The translations under genes and the position numbers were made by a program. 64,000 nt of DNA, taken from NCBI GenBank assembly GCA_019828565.1, contig JAHDYR010000062.1, positions 682,001 to 746,000 on the forward strand. The letters run 5' to 3'. This DNA is from Carpediemonas membranifera (taxonomy: Eukaryota > Fornicata). The notes beneath the pieces were generated by a model. It searched no databases, was not told where the DNA came from, and saw nothing but the letters and a program-made list of their open reading frames with translations. This document shows positions 9,750 to 20,386 of the stretch, in pieces. The stretch's first letter is position 1. Each line of letters opens with the position of its first letter.

Positions 9750-10898
9750 TCAAGCCTGCTCATCAGGCAAGACATCCGTCGTCTTCGTGTCCATAGTCCA
9801 TGGGCGCCTGTCTATGTCGATGCCCTTGATGGCACTCGTCCTGGCCCGCTCGGCCATGGTCCGCAGTCTAACGCTGGCCAGCACCGCCCGGAACGTCACG
9901 GGAAGCAGCGTCTTGACGTTGTGGTTGGCAGCTACAAGCATGTTGCGCGGCACCGTGAGGCTGGGCATGAGAGTGCGCACGAAGAGGCATAAGGGCAACG
10001 AGCACTGCCGAGGCCGCTCCAGGTGACACAGCCCACGCCCATTGATGGGCACGACGACAATATCGGGGATGCCGGTGAAGTCGGTCATCTTGAGGTTCAC
10101 GGGAGTGTCGGTGCCCTCGAGAACCAGCGTGGGGCATGAGACATGGGGCGTGAACATCGGCCGGTTCATATAGCAGCGGATGAACTTGAACGTGTGCGCG
10201 GGGAGCCGAGTGGCGAACCAGGACTCGAACTCTGCCAGGCTGGTTAGAGCGAGACCGCGCTTGCACCCCTGGTCAAACCAACGATCCATCCACCGGCGCC
10301 GGAGGTAGTCGGGGAAGACAGCAGTGCGTGATTCCGTGGCCATGGTATTCTCGGCGACTGCGGATACGATGACCTCGCTCATCGGCTCGCGGAGTGGGGG
10401 AGGCGAGACCATAATCAGACCGTCGACCAGGTCAGGGGCGGTTGTTGCGATGTGATTGGCTAGCAGTGCACCCATGCCTGCTCCGATGAGGATGCGATGA
10501 CCGGGTGGAGTGATGTGGCCGATGACGAGCTGCAGGAGGGAGGAGAGGTGGTTGAATGATGGGTATTCGCGGTAGGGCTCATCGTACGTCTCGCCGTCGT
10601 TCGGGGAGGCAGCGTGCGGGTAGTTGAGAATGACGACGTTGCCAAGACCAAACAGGGGTTTCAGAAGGGGATGGGAAAGGAAACGTTGGAAGGACGTCCG
10701 CCCATCGAGAATGATGTCAGGCAAGCATATGAATGTGGGGCGATCCAGCGGGCGTTCGTGCTGGAAGCTTTGAGTGACCAGATGGACGTCGCGGCCGTTG
10801 TCGTTGATGTGAACGATCTCGCACGGCCAATTGGAGTCGAAATCAAACGGACACGGTGTTGATGCATCCATTGTTGGCGGTTGTATTTCAATTTTCAT
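9750..10898 (-). CDS. Alpha/beta hydrolase-fold protein, NDRG-like
   Basis: About 380 residues from ATG at 10898 (an ATG at 10985 adds an unlikely hydrophobic lead). The order of features matches the N-myc downstream regulated family: an early strand and loop, a nucleophile-elbow position reading GAGMGALLANHIA, then APDLVDGLIMVSPPP, and a late strand SCPTLVLEGTDTP. The elbow lacks the catalytic Ser of true hydrolases, as in NDRG proteins, which are usually non-enzymatic and linked to stress and vesicle functions. No signal peptide is visible. ATGTAAAC follows the stop by a few bases. The family assignment is by motif order only, and a distant alpha/beta hydrolase with another role is possible. 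Confidence 0.65.
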   Translation of the reverse strand: MKIEIQPPTMDASTPCPFDFDSNWPCEIVHINDNGRDVHLVTQSFQHERPLDRPTFICLPDIILDGRTSFQRFLSHPLLKPLFGLGNVVILNYPHAASPNDGETYDEPYREYPSFNHLSSLLQLVIGHITPPGHRILIGAGMGALLANHIATTAPDLVDGLIMVSPPPLREPMSEVIVSAVAENTMATESRTAVFPDYLRRRWMDRWFDQGCKRGLALTSLAEFESWFATRLPAHTFKFIRCYMNRPMFTPHVSCPTLVLEGTDTPVNLKMTDFTGIPDIVVVPINGRGLCHLERPRQCSLPLCLFVRTLMPSLTVPRNMLVAANHNVKTLLPVTFRAVLASVRLRTMAERARTSAIKGIDIDRRPWTMDTKTTDVLPDEQA

Positions 10899-11270
10899 TG
10901 GAATTTGCTCAAACAGGAGAGTTAGTAGTGGTGTTCGCAATATGAGGGAAAGGCTGGGAATTGGGGGAATCAAAAGGCTAATCACGCATATTCAAGGGTG
11001 TACTTCGCTTAATTCCACGGTCTCATGTGCACAGAGGGAATGAAGGGATGCAAACTTTCATGCCATGCCGATCGAACGCTAAACTGCCGCCCTCAACAGC
11101 CTGCCCAAGTCAGCTATAAACACTCACTCACAGCATCAGGTGACAGGTACAGACGGCTCGAGGGGCGTAGTGCCCGACATCCCATCCGGCCATACCATCG
11201 TATCCCCCTCCCAGCAGCGAGTCCACACATTTACGAACATTTACGTATTTATCCAGTCCAGTTTACTGAC
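10899..11270. other. Intergenic, nothing recognised
   Basis: It contains the start region of the NDRG-like gene and the 3' end of the repeat protein. A cluster of TTTAC words near 11228-11266 (GTAAA on the minus strand) probably represents its 3'-end signals. No gene seen. Confidence 0.5.
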
Positions 11271-11861
11271 CTAGGCCTGCTCCTGGGGCAACTGGTGCCC
11301 AGCCTCATCCACGAGGTGGTGCTTAAAGGCGGCCGACCTTCTGTCCACATGCCCCGTGGTCGTAACATGCAGCTTAGTCCCGTCTGGCAGCACCCTATTC
11401 CTGCCCAGCTCGGTGCCGTCATCTGTAACCTCGCCTCTAATATAAGCCTGAGACCGGTGATCGACGAAGCCATCGGCGTCATATCTGACGTGGTGCCCGT
11501 AGCTGGTCGTTGCCTCACTGAACGGCTTATGGGGCGGGGGAATCTCGACCTGATCGGCAGGCAGGATCTCCGTCTCGATGGGGGCACCGTCATCCTGCAC
11601 CTCACCGTGCTTCCAAGCGCTCGAACGGTGATCGGGCCTCCCATCGACTGTGTAGCGGAGATGGTGGCCCTCCAGCGTGTATGCATCGTGATGGTGCTCC
11701 ACCTGGGGCGGCCGGACTACGATTTCTTCAGGCTCAGTCGGAGCGGCGGGCTTAATGGGAGCCACGGGGTTTCCGTCCTCATCGACGAGACCACGGCGGA
11801 ATGCAGCGCACCGCTTGTCCACCTTTCCAGTCTTTGTCCATGTTACTGTCACTTTTTGCAT
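11271..11861 (-). CDS. Small protein of four ~33-residue VDxRSxA repeats
   Basis: A 196-residue protein built almost wholly from four degenerate copies of one unit. The shared core is a short beta-prone lead ending in G-x-[VP]-D-[HRK]-R-[SC]-x-A-[FWY], then two or three residues and a [GLH]-x-V-x-[DE]-[DAE]-G turn. Copies begin near residues 1, 62, 118 and 158; for example DGRPDHRSSAWKHGEVQDDG and DGFVDHRSQAYIRGEVTDDG. A proline-rich linker separates copies one and two. The repeats are His- and Asp-rich, which would suit metal binding, but this is a guess. No signal peptide or membrane segment. AGTAAAC lies three bases after the stop. I do not recognise the family. Confidence 0.75.
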   Translation of the reverse strand: MQKVTVTWTKTGKVDKRCAAFRRGLVDEDGNPVAPIKPAAPTEPEEIVVRPPQVEHHHDAYTLEGHHLRYTVDGRPDHRSSAWKHGEVQDDGAPIETEILPADQVEIPPPHKPFSEATTSYGHHVRYDADGFVDHRSQAYIRGEVTDDGTELGRNRVLPDGTKLHVTTTGHVDRRSAAFKHHLVDEAGHQLPQEQA

Positions 11862-12333
11862 CTTCCGTTTCCTTGATCGGATCTGCTCTTGTGGGTTCGC
11901 AGCGAGAGGTTCACAATTGCGTCTTACATGACGGAGCAGCTGGAATTGAGCACGTAGATGTGAAGACTCACACCAAGATGACTAATTCGACAGCTAGCTC
12001 GGATAACATGTTCACATCTCCTGGACCAATGTGTCTTTTCTGACAATTGGCGAGAAGCAAGCTTTGCCTCCAGCTCAGCTGAGATGGTGATTGCGTCCAC
12101 TATCTCGTCCCCTCGACGCGTTGGAATAGAACTTCTAGGTCGACTCCACTCGAGTCGGAAGAACCACCTCTATCAATGCGCTCGATGCAACCTCTCTGTG
12201 GCTTCTGAGGGCAGATTGCTGAGTTCTGTCGTGGATTCAGTAGTATCAGACTGTATTCCCGTTTTCACCGCGGTTGCATGTCATTGGCGCCCCTGACACG
12301 CGCTGACGCAGCAATTCTGCACAGAAACCCGAT
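11862..12333. other. Intergenic, divergent promoter region
   Basis: Lies between the repeat protein (minus) and the PDI-like gene (plus). A plus-strand frame at 12084-12296 has no recognisable motif and is not called. Nothing else seen. Confidence 0.5.
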
Positions 12334-12720
12334 ATGAACAGCAAAATTCTCTCTATTGCCCTTCTTTTCGTCTTGATCGCCTCAGCGTTCTGCGAAGTCG
12401 TTCAACTGAACGAAGCCAACTTTGACGAGGAGATCGCCAAGTGCGACGTCGCCGTCGTCACCTTCTATGCGCCCTGGTGTGGCCACTGCAAGAAGTGGCA
12501 CGAGCCCTTCGAAGAGCTCGCCCTTCGCCTCCAGACCATTGGTGTCTGCGCCTTCACCGTCGACGCGACCGAGAACCGCGACCTGTCCGGCCTCTTCGAG
12601 ATCCGCAGCGTACCCACGATTCTCGCGTTTACAGGCCAGTCGTCTGACCCCGTCAAGTACACAGGCCAGCGCACCGTTGACGACGTTTACAAGTGGGCCA
12701 TGTCGATCGGATCTGAGTAA
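12334..12720 (+). CDS. Single-domain protein disulfide isomerase
   Basis: A 128-residue secretory-pathway thioredoxin-fold protein. The N-terminus is a signal peptide (about MNSKILSIALLFVLIASAFC). The active site WCGHCKK at about 47-53 is the classic PDI pair for forming and isomerising disulfides. The cis-proline loop reads RSVPTILAF. It has one domain, as in several Giardia PDIs, rather than the four of metazoan PDI, and ends MSIGSE with no KDEL-type retention signal, so it may be retained otherwise or secreted. The TAA stop is embedded in AGTAAAT (12716-12722), probably the 3'-end signal. The gene looks intact. Confidence 0.93.
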   Translation: MNSKILSIALLFVLIASAFCEVVQLNEANFDEEIAKCDVAVVTFYAPWCGHCKKWHEPFEELALRLQTIGVCAFTVDATENRDLSGLFEIRSVPTILAFTGQSSDPVKYTGQRTVDDVYKWAMSIGSE

Positions 12721-13044
12721 ATATGGTGGCTATGGTGGCTTGGGCAGAGTATAACGTGTTGGCAGAGTGATATGGTACCACGCTGTCGAGCACGCCGTAT
12801 GATGCTGCTTTCACCCCTGCTCATTCCCAAGTTTAGACCCACCACGCAGTTTATGACAGTGTCGAAAACAGACGACAGCGACTCAAACTCGGCACAATCG
12901 CGTCACTGCCGACTCTACCCGTCACATTAGCAGCGCAGCACCCGTCTTTATGGCGCTGTAACCGACTGTACTTGGTCTGCGATGCGCACATGACATGACG
13001 ACATCTTGAATCACAGCGTTGAATGCAGCGGCGCTGCAAGAAGT
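12721..13044. other. Intergenic, nothing recognised
   Basis: Upstream region of the WD40-ankyrin-kinase gene; no coding frame, repeat or RNA gene seen. Confidence 0.5.
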
Positions 13045-16000
13045 ATGTTTCTTGGTACTACTATAACACAGCTGGTATGTGACTTTGCTGCGTGGCGCAG
13101 AATCGCCGCCCGAGGCTCAAACAAGTCTTTATGCAGTAGACAACAACAGTGGTGCGTCCCCCGCCGCAACTATCACACAGCGATGAATGCAAAGCAGTAG
13201 ATGAGCTCATCCGGGATTCCACCACGCGCATCTTTCCAGTAGGGCACAAGCTTCACATTGAGACCATTGGCGCCTCGCCACTTCTCCCCGCAGACCTGGC
13301 CCGAGTCCTTGCCCATCTCATGGGCCTCGACAACCCACCGAGAGAGTTCAGCATGAGTCTGACACAACCCGACGTGACCATCTTGTTGAGGCAGCACAAC
13401 CTGGTCTCCGATAAGCCCAACAGCGAGGTCGACGCCCTGCTCGCTGTCTGGAACGCTACTGTGGCATCTGAGGGCGAGTGTATTCACACGCTCTCTGGCC
13501 ACACTCAGACTGTGACGAGCGTCGCAGTTCTCTCCGACAGCACCATGGTCACCGGTTCAACGGACGGCACGGCCAGACTCTGGGACACAGCAGGTGAGTG
13601 CAAGATGGTCCTGTCATGCAACGCGCCGGTCAACTGCCTCTCAGTTTCACCCGACGGCGAGGTCATCGCCTCTGCTGGGGCCGACCACGCCATCAAACTC
13701 TGGGACTCCGAGACGGGCAAAAGAATTAAGACGCTCAAGGGCCACACCGATGATGTCACGAGCATCGCGTTTACCTCTGATAGCGAGTCCCTCATCTCTG
13801 GCTCGTGGGACCAGACCGCCAAGGTTTGGTGGGAACTATGGGACTGCGAGCAGACGATCACCACGATGAAGGGACATACTGACACCATCGAGTGCGTTGC
13901 TGTCTCGCCAGACGGGAACATCGTTGTCTCGGGCTCCAGGGATCACACAGTCAAGGTCTGGAACGTCAGCGAGGATAAGCTGGAGAGGACGCTGGACGGC
14001 CAGTCGGGGTTTATCACGAGCCTTGCCTTCTCCGCAGACGGAAGGCTCCTGGCATCTGGCAGTAGCGCCAGCAGCATTAGGATATGGGACACGAGAACGT
14101 GGCAGTGCAACGACTCGATCGAGGAGCACTCTGGCTCCATCCACAGCCTCGCGTTCGGCCCCAACAGCACCACTCTCGCGTTCGTGGCGGGCACCAACAC
14201 CATCAAGCTCTGCAACATCGGGGGCGGCTGGCATTTCAAGACCCTCGCAGGCCACACTGACGTCGTCCGCAACATTTCATTCTCTCCGGACGGGTCGACC
14301 TTGCTTTCCGGGTCGACTGACATGACCGCCAAGCTGTGGTTTCTCAAGAAATCACCCAGAGTGACGGCAGAGCTCGACAAGGTTTGCTCCAGGACCGCCG
14401 CGGACGCCGATATCTGCCTGCCATCCGACGACTCGCCCGTGTTCCTCGCCGACTTGACCCGAATCCTTATTCACATCCTCGCGACGGGTATGCCCGACTT
14501 CTTCGAGATGAAGCTGACCCACCCCGCTTGTACTGTGACACTAGGTCCTGGGGGATTCACCTCAACCAGGTCACACGCCGACGTCGACAAACTGCTGGCC
14601 CAGACCAACCGCTGGCCAGCAGTACAAGCGATGGTCTCTGTGAACCAGATCAACGACGCCTTGTACATCGAGGCTGACCTCGCCCTCGTCGAGTCGCTAC
14701 TTGCTGCCGGACCACACGACGGACAGCACGAGGAGTGGCTACTGGAGATGAAGACGGACCTCGATCGCCTATGGCCCGTTCAGGCCCTCCCCAGAGATCC
14801 GATGCCCGCACTCAGGGACCGTGTCAAAGAGGCTCTTCAGAGGAGTGATCTGCTGCACGAACACATCAAGCAGGGAAACTCTTTCCAGCTCACTTCGAAG
14901 ACGCTGCTCCGGAGCGGCAAGTTCGGCCCCGTCGTCCTCAACTGCCTCGACCAACAAGGCCGGTCGCCCCTGTACAGCGCGTTTGTGCACGACCAACCGC
15001 AGATATTCGCGCTTCTGCTCAAGGCCGGCTGTCTCATTGACGACGCCTTCCCTGACGGCCACCCGCTGCTGGCGGTGGTGACAAAGCCTGCCATGCTGGA
15101 CGCGATGCTCGCCACTAAGGTCGACGTCAACGTCGTCAGCCGGAACACAACTGCACTCGTCGCCGCCATCCAGGGCGCGCAGTGGGACTCCGCGATGAAG
15201 CTACTGTTCCACCACGCCGACCCCCTCCTCCCTCCCATCGGCGCCAACGCGTTACAGGCCACACAAATGTCTGAAGACCCACTCATGGCTGGCGTGATTC
15301 GGGCTGGTATCAACAGTATCTTGGCTAGGCGACTTAGGAACGCCATCAAGAAGGGGGATACGTCGATGGTGAAGCGGCTGCTCACGCTTGGTGTCTCTGC
15401 GAACGTCGTTGAGGGTCGCAAACCACTGCTGTTTGCTGCCGTGAAGGGTGGTAACTTTGAGATCGTCAGCCTGCTGCTGAAGCACGGCGCCGACCGTTCC
15501 GCGACACACAAGGGCAAGACAGCGGCTGAAGCCATCAAACACGACGGTCATATCCAATATCTCCTGATCCAGAACCAAGAAACGCCAACAGCGCACTTGA
15601 AGTCTGACAAGAACGACGACATCACGACGCCCGTTGACAGTATCTCTTTTACCAAGACGGACCGCATCGGCGAGGGTGACACAGCGACCGTTTATCGCGG
15701 GTCATATAGCGGTGGTGAGTGTGCCGTCAAGGTCGTCGCTCTATCCAACCTGAACGCGGTGCAGGCCGCCCGACTGCAGAACGAGATCTTCGTCCACAAG
15801 CAGCTGCGGCATTTCAACATTGTCGCTCTATACGCGCTCGAGCAGGGCGACAAGGAGATCAAGATCGCGCTCGAGCTTGCGTCTGAATTGCTGTCGGCGC
15901 TACTGCTCTCTAAGGCCGGCCTTTCCTGGGACACAAGGCTGAAGTTCGCCCGGGAGATAGCGACAGCGATGGCATACATCGCGAGCGAGGGCTACGAGCA

Positions 16001-16562
16001 CAGAGACCTCAAGGCTGCCAATATTCTCATCGTCAATAACTCAGCCAAGGTGGCAGACTTCGGTCTGGCTGCCAGCATCGACGACAAGGTCAAGGACATC
16101 GAGGGCTCGTGGCCGTGGATGGCGCCTGAGCGGTTTGAAGGGATCGGCGGCGAGAAGGCCGACGTCTACGCTTATGGAATAACGCTATGGGAGATCGCCG
16201 CCCGTGACATCCCGTATCGTCACGAGCACTTAGATTTAGACGCCATCCGTGTTCACGTCCGGTCTGGCTATCGCCCAGCAGTGCCAGTGGGAACTCCCAC
16301 CGCCATCGGCAAGCTGATCTGCCGCTGCTTGGCCCTGGACCCCCATGACCGGCCAACGTTTGCGGAGGTAGTCGAGTCACTCCCTGATAGCCTCTCGCCA
16401 GACTCGCCGATGTACGCGGAGAGCTCTGTGAGAAATGTAGAGGTTGGAACGTTTGCTGGGGCTAGTATTCCCTGGACTACGATAACGAATGATAAGAGGG
16501 CGGCCATGCTCACTGCAACGTATCGACGGAACGAGCCTGAGTCCGTCCAGCCGCTGCACTGA
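13045..16562 (+). CDS. WD40-ankyrin-protein kinase fusion, one 29-nt intron
   Basis: Exon 1 is 13045-13151 and exon 2 is 13181-16562 (1162 residues). Splicing removes a frame with no usable ATG and supplies a start. Domain order: an N-terminal module (LPADLARVLAHL..., about residues 80-140); seven WD40 repeats forming a full propeller (about 150-445, each GH...[LV]W[DN]); a second copy of the module (LADLTRILIHIL...); a helical linker; ankyrin repeats (about 650-860); and a kinase domain (about 880-1120). The kinase keeps the glycine loop GEGDTATVYRG, AVKVV lysine, HRDLKAAN, DFG and a WMAPE segment, so it should be active; it looks tyrosine-kinase-like/RIP-like. It is probably a cytosolic signalling scaffold with self-contained kinase output. 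A decayed relative lies at 2026-4305. Confidence 0.9.
13152..13180 (+). other. 29-nt spliceosomal intron
   Basis: It starts GTGCGT and ends CTATCACACAG, very like the fused branch-point/3' splice site of Giardia introns. Removal joins TG|C and continues the frame exactly. The downstream frame alone has no ATG until well inside a conserved module. Confidence 0.8.
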
Positions 16563-16679
16563 GCGGCGTATACATAGATTAGACCGTTATTGAATAAAAA
16601 AATAAATGTGACCTAGGCGACAATAAATAAAACTACTTGCCAGCCATCCAGATTAAATGCTAGTTTAACAACAATAGAC

Positions 16680-19600
16680 TCATATCCCAATGTCCCTGAG
16701 ATCCGACATGATCTTACGGAACGCCCGCTTGCTTGCATTGGGCAGGGCGAGGCCCCGGTCCCAAATAGGAACGTCCTCAGTCAGCACGAACGGCTGCTCC
16801 GGGCCTCTACCAGTGGGTGACCCGCGAGCCTGTGAGGACGTGGGTGATGATTCCTTCGAGGGAGACCAAATGGGACCCCGACTGACTCGGCCAGCGTCTG
16901 GGACAAGCGCTGAGGCCGGTCGAGTGGTTTCAGACGCGACACGGCGGTGCCAACGGTCCTGCTCCCGTCGGGCGGTCACCCTTTCCTCTCTGGCTTGGCC
17001 CTCCTTCATAAGTCGGTCGGTTGGCTGAAGGCCCGATAGCCCAAGCTTGGCGGCACGAGAGGCAGCGAGCTTCTTGCTCTTCTCGGGGATGGCGGGGCCG
17101 CCCGTGACGGAGCTCAGCTCAGCGTCGACCGCCTCCTGTCTTAGCTTCTCGAGCTTCTTCTCCCTCAGCGTCGACCATGCGAAGAGACGCTCGGGGTCCT
17201 GCTTGACCATTTTGGAGGAATTAGTGTCGATCTTCGGCTTAAATGTAGCCTGTGACAGCACTTCTGATTCATGCTGCTGCTTCAACGCAGCAATCTTGTG
17301 CTCCCGGGCAGTCAGGAAGCCCTTCTGTCGTTCCTCAAAGGACTTGGTAATCGAGGGCGAGGCTGAGGCCGGCCTGCTTCGGCCCTTGGTCGACTTAGGC
17401 GATCCCTTGGTCTTGTTCAGCTCCTGGTCTATGAATTTCGTCCGCAGGGTCTCGAGGTGCCCCCGGCGGGCCGCAGCATCTTTGTATAGGCGGTCCGTGG
17501 CCTTGTCAACAACATCAGAGCCGGCGGTCGAGGACGCGACACTTCCCGAACGGTTCCTGCCCATGGCAAGCGGGCTGTGGACAGATGCGACCGAATCTTT
17601 CCGAATATATGGACTTGTGTTGAATCCATCACCGGATAACGGCCTGGGCACTGGGCGGGAGTCGGGTTCTGGGCCTTTGGCAGGGCGGGGTGAGCGGATT
17701 GGCCTAGGCGATGACAGCGGCAGCTCGCGGAGCTGTGGGAACGGCGGATCTGAAGATCGACGCAGACTAAATGAAGATTCGGACCTCTCTGAGAATCTCG
17801 GAGATTCAGGATGTCTGGGGGATCGAGGCGAAGACGCCCGCGACGATCTAGGATATTCAGCACCAAATCTGTGAATCAACTGATCCGCCAGGTCCTTGAG
17901 AGAGGCATACGACGATGATCTCTCGCGGCCAGTCGGAGAATATGGCGAGGGGACCTTGAATCGGTCGAGCAATGAGGGGGATGACTCCAAACCCGACTCA
18001 ACCGCTCGGAGGGGGGCATCTAGATTCAGAACAGATCTGAGTGGATCTGAAGATATGGCGTCATGGAGAATCGTCGTCGCGGCGGGCACCAAGTAGATGC
18101 CGGCCTTCTCAGACGCAAAGGACGACTCCATCAGTGACCTGAGGCATAGGATGGGCTCCTCACTGAGAGTATCTCTGATCATGGCGAGGCCAGTGCCGGC
18201 GACAGACTCAGTTGACTCAATCATGGAGATTATCGAATCTTGGAGATACGAAACTTCAGGTGTTCTGACAAGCTCGGTGACATTCGACGGATAGACGGCC
18301 GACCGGCCGTGGGAGTGTGCGAGAGTCACTTGACCGTCGGCAACATCGGTGATTGCACGATCACTCGTGACAGTTTCAATAAAACCTGCAGATACGGCCG
18401 ATCCGGGCCTAAGATAGCCCAGAGCAAGTTCGTGTGCTAAGTTACACAACACAGCGCCCCTTGTCGTGGCAACTGGTACAACAGGCGGCGTCTCGAGCAA
18501 ATGGATCGACCCAACTATCGGCGTGACAGGGGCGTTGGGGACATTGATCTCGTCGCATATCCAGGCGAGAAGGGCTCTATACAGCAGTACGACGAGCTGG
18601 CCGAGCCTGGAGACGACCTCAGCCCTGGGGATGGCAGCAACAGGCCCGACGTTCTCAGAGCCCTCGCCCGGGGAGCTGGAGCCGTCCGAAGAGGTTAGGA
18701 CGTGGTGCAAGGTGTTGTATGAGATACCTACTAACGCAGCGATGGCTCTCACGCACGCCTTGAAGCTTGGAGGGGGGATGTGGTGAGAGGTCGATGCGAT
18801 GCGGCCGGATAGACCCATGGTAAGCGACACAGCGGCCAGTACGGTGATACATGACCGCGAGCGGGGTCCTAGCGAGAGGGAGATGCTCTCGATTACATCA
18901 GATGATGTGGCGGCCAACGTGGTCTTGGTCGCGGCAGACAGGGCGATGGGGGCGAGCAGCGGCGTGTCTAGCACGCGGGGGTCGAGCTGAGCCTCTCTGC
19001 GGCATAGTAAGGCGACTGCCTGCTCTACTAGGGGCCTCACTCTCGGCGGAATGTAGGAGAAGAGAGAGGCAGCGGGCATGGCAAGTACGGCCACCACGGC
19101 GTGTGGGAGGGATGTGAGGGCCGAGTCGCGGTACACGGGCATCGACAGACTCGTGTCGTCGAGTAGTATTGTGCGGACAGCGAATGTCACGTCGCCACCG
19201 GTGGTAATGTGGTACGTGAACCGTTGCACGCCGAGCACCTCGTCCTCCATGGTACGGAGGAAGCAGGATAGGCAGGCGTGCGACACTGCAGCCCGGGCCG
19301 GAGATCCAGTGCGAGTGAACGCGTTGATGGCAGCATGAAGGGGTGGGACGAGGTGGTGACTCTGCGCACAGCCGGGGCCGGTGAAACAGAGGCATGTCTG
19401 CCGCCTGCGGATGGCGTCGCCGTATGCCTTCGATAGTAGAGGCACGAGCTCTGCCTCGGTAAGCGAAGGGGATCCGTTGAACACTGACAAGAGAGCGTTC
19501 GTTGCGGGAATGGTGAGTGTGTCGGTTTCTGTCATGGCGTGACGGATGTGGGAGAGGAGAGAGGGTACGTTGGTGTGACTCGTGCCGTGGGCCATGGGGT

Positions 19601-19868
19601 AGACGATGCCCAGCGGGATGCCGTCCAGCACAGTTGGCCCAATGAGGGTGTTAATCTCAACGGAAATGACATCTCCGAGGCTGCGTTCCTCGTCGTAGAT
19701 CGTAGGATGTGAAGGAGGGCGCACGACGATGCCAAGGCCGTATCTGCCGGCCACCAGGTTAGGAATATCCGACGGCTGCGTCATGTTGCGATGAATGTTC
19801 CATTTTCCATGTTCATCGATCAATTCAATCCAAACTTGAGCGCCTGCATGAAGCTCAACAACTCGCAT
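16680..19868 (-). CDS. Large hypothetical protein with TFxPxI-type cytoskeletal C-terminus
   Basis: A 1062-residue protein. The first ~600 residues are folded-looking and unrecognised, opening with a small beta-rich segment (RVVELHAGAQVWIELIDEHG). Residues ~640-800 are low-complexity Ser/Pro/Arg-rich (many SPR and SPRP motifs, plausible phosphorylation sites). The last ~260 residues are charged and helical, with ATFKPKIDTNS, repeated K/R-E-K clusters and the dipeptide pattern of flagellar or cortical cytoskeleton proteins of protists. The gene at 29106 has similar FxPxx elements. No signal peptide or clear membrane segment. Attachment to microtubules is an inference from composition only. Confidence 0.75.
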   Translation of the reverse strand: MRVVELHAGAQVWIELIDEHGKWNIHRNMTQPSDIPNLVAGRYGLGIVVRPPSHPTIYDEERSLGDVISVEINTLIGPTVLDGIPLGIVYPMAHGTSHTNVPSLLSHIRHAMTETDTLTIPATNALLSVFNGSPSLTEAELVPLLSKAYGDAIRRRQTCLCFTGPGCAQSHHLVPPLHAAINAFTRTGSPARAAVSHACLSCFLRTMEDEVLGVQRFTYHITTGGDVTFAVRTILLDDTSLSMPVYRDSALTSLPHAVVAVLAMPAASLFSYIPPRVRPLVEQAVALLCRREAQLDPRVLDTPLLAPIALSAATKTTLAATSSDVIESISLSLGPRSRSCITVLAAVSLTMGLSGRIASTSHHIPPPSFKACVRAIAALVGISYNTLHHVLTSSDGSSSPGEGSENVGPVAAIPRAEVVSRLGQLVVLLYRALLAWICDEINVPNAPVTPIVGSIHLLETPPVVPVATTRGAVLCNLAHELALGYLRPGSAVSAGFIETVTSDRAITDVADGQVTLAHSHGRSAVYPSNVTELVRTPEVSYLQDSIISMIESTESVAGTGLAMIRDTLSEEPILCLRSLMESSFASEKAGIYLVPAATTILHDAISSDPLRSVLNLDAPLRAVESGLESSPSLLDRFKVPSPYSPTGRERSSSYASLKDLADQLIHRFGAEYPRSSRASSPRSPRHPESPRFSERSESSFSLRRSSDPPFPQLRELPLSSPRPIRSPRPAKGPEPDSRPVPRPLSGDGFNTSPYIRKDSVASVHSPLAMGRNRSGSVASSTAGSDVVDKATDRLYKDAAARRGHLETLRTKFIDQELNKTKGSPKSTKGRSRPASASPSITKSFEERQKGFLTAREHKIAALKQQHESEVLSQATFKPKIDTNSSKMVKQDPERLFAWSTLREKKLEKLRQEAVDAELSSVTGGPAIPEKSKKLAASRAAKLGLSGLQPTDRLMKEGQAREERVTARREQDRWHRRVASETTRPASALVPDAGRVSRGPIWSPSKESSPTSSQARGSPTGRGPEQPFVLTEDVPIWDRGLALPNASKRAFRKIMSDLRDIGI

Positions 19869-19983
19869 GCGTTTTTGAGCTTGGAATATGGCGCGAGAAG
19901 ACGATGAGTGAGCTGATACATGTCATTCCATAAATCATGTAACTAGTTGGGATAGTTGTATAGAGCCAATATTCGATGAGATT

Positions 19984-20260
19984 GGGCACCCAGGCCGTCA
20001 TCGACGCACTCGCCGAGGCCACCGAGCTCGGCGCCACGACCATCATCGGCGGCGGCGACTCTGCCACCGCTGCCAAGAAGTGCGGCAAGGAGGAGAAGAT
20101 CTCCTTCATCTCTACCGGGGGCGGTGCCTCCATCGAGCTGCTGCAGGGGAACGTCCTCCCCGGCCTCGTGGCCCTGTCCGACAAGGAGTAAACGAGTGTT
20201 GTGCTGATGCTTTCATTTTTCGAAGCCTCGAAGCCGACAGTCTCGCGATCGAGTGCGCTG
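19984..20260 (+). repeat. 277-bp inverted repeat, left arm (PGK 3'-end copy)
   Basis: Every base matches the reverse complement of 22381-22657. It carries the last ~68 codons of phosphoglycerate kinase, with GGGDSATA and the stop at 20189-20191, plus 69 bp of its 3' flank. No start or upstream PGK sequence is present, so it is a non-functional gene fragment 127 bp upstream of the radical SAM start codon. Homology breaks sharply at both ends. Confidence 0.95.
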
Positions 20261-20386
20261 CAGCATGTTCACTGGATATCCTGTTGGCCAGGCTGATAGA
20301 CCAGAGTGAATCTTGACTCAATCAGGGGATCGACTGCAAACAGAGTTTTGACAACGGCCTCGCTTTCCTTTCGAACCACTTTTGCG

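Noticed and set aside
19976-20191. Short PGK-like gene before the radical SAM enzyme
   Set aside because: Only the last ~68 codons of PGK, identical to the native gene and without a start region; part of the inverted repeat.
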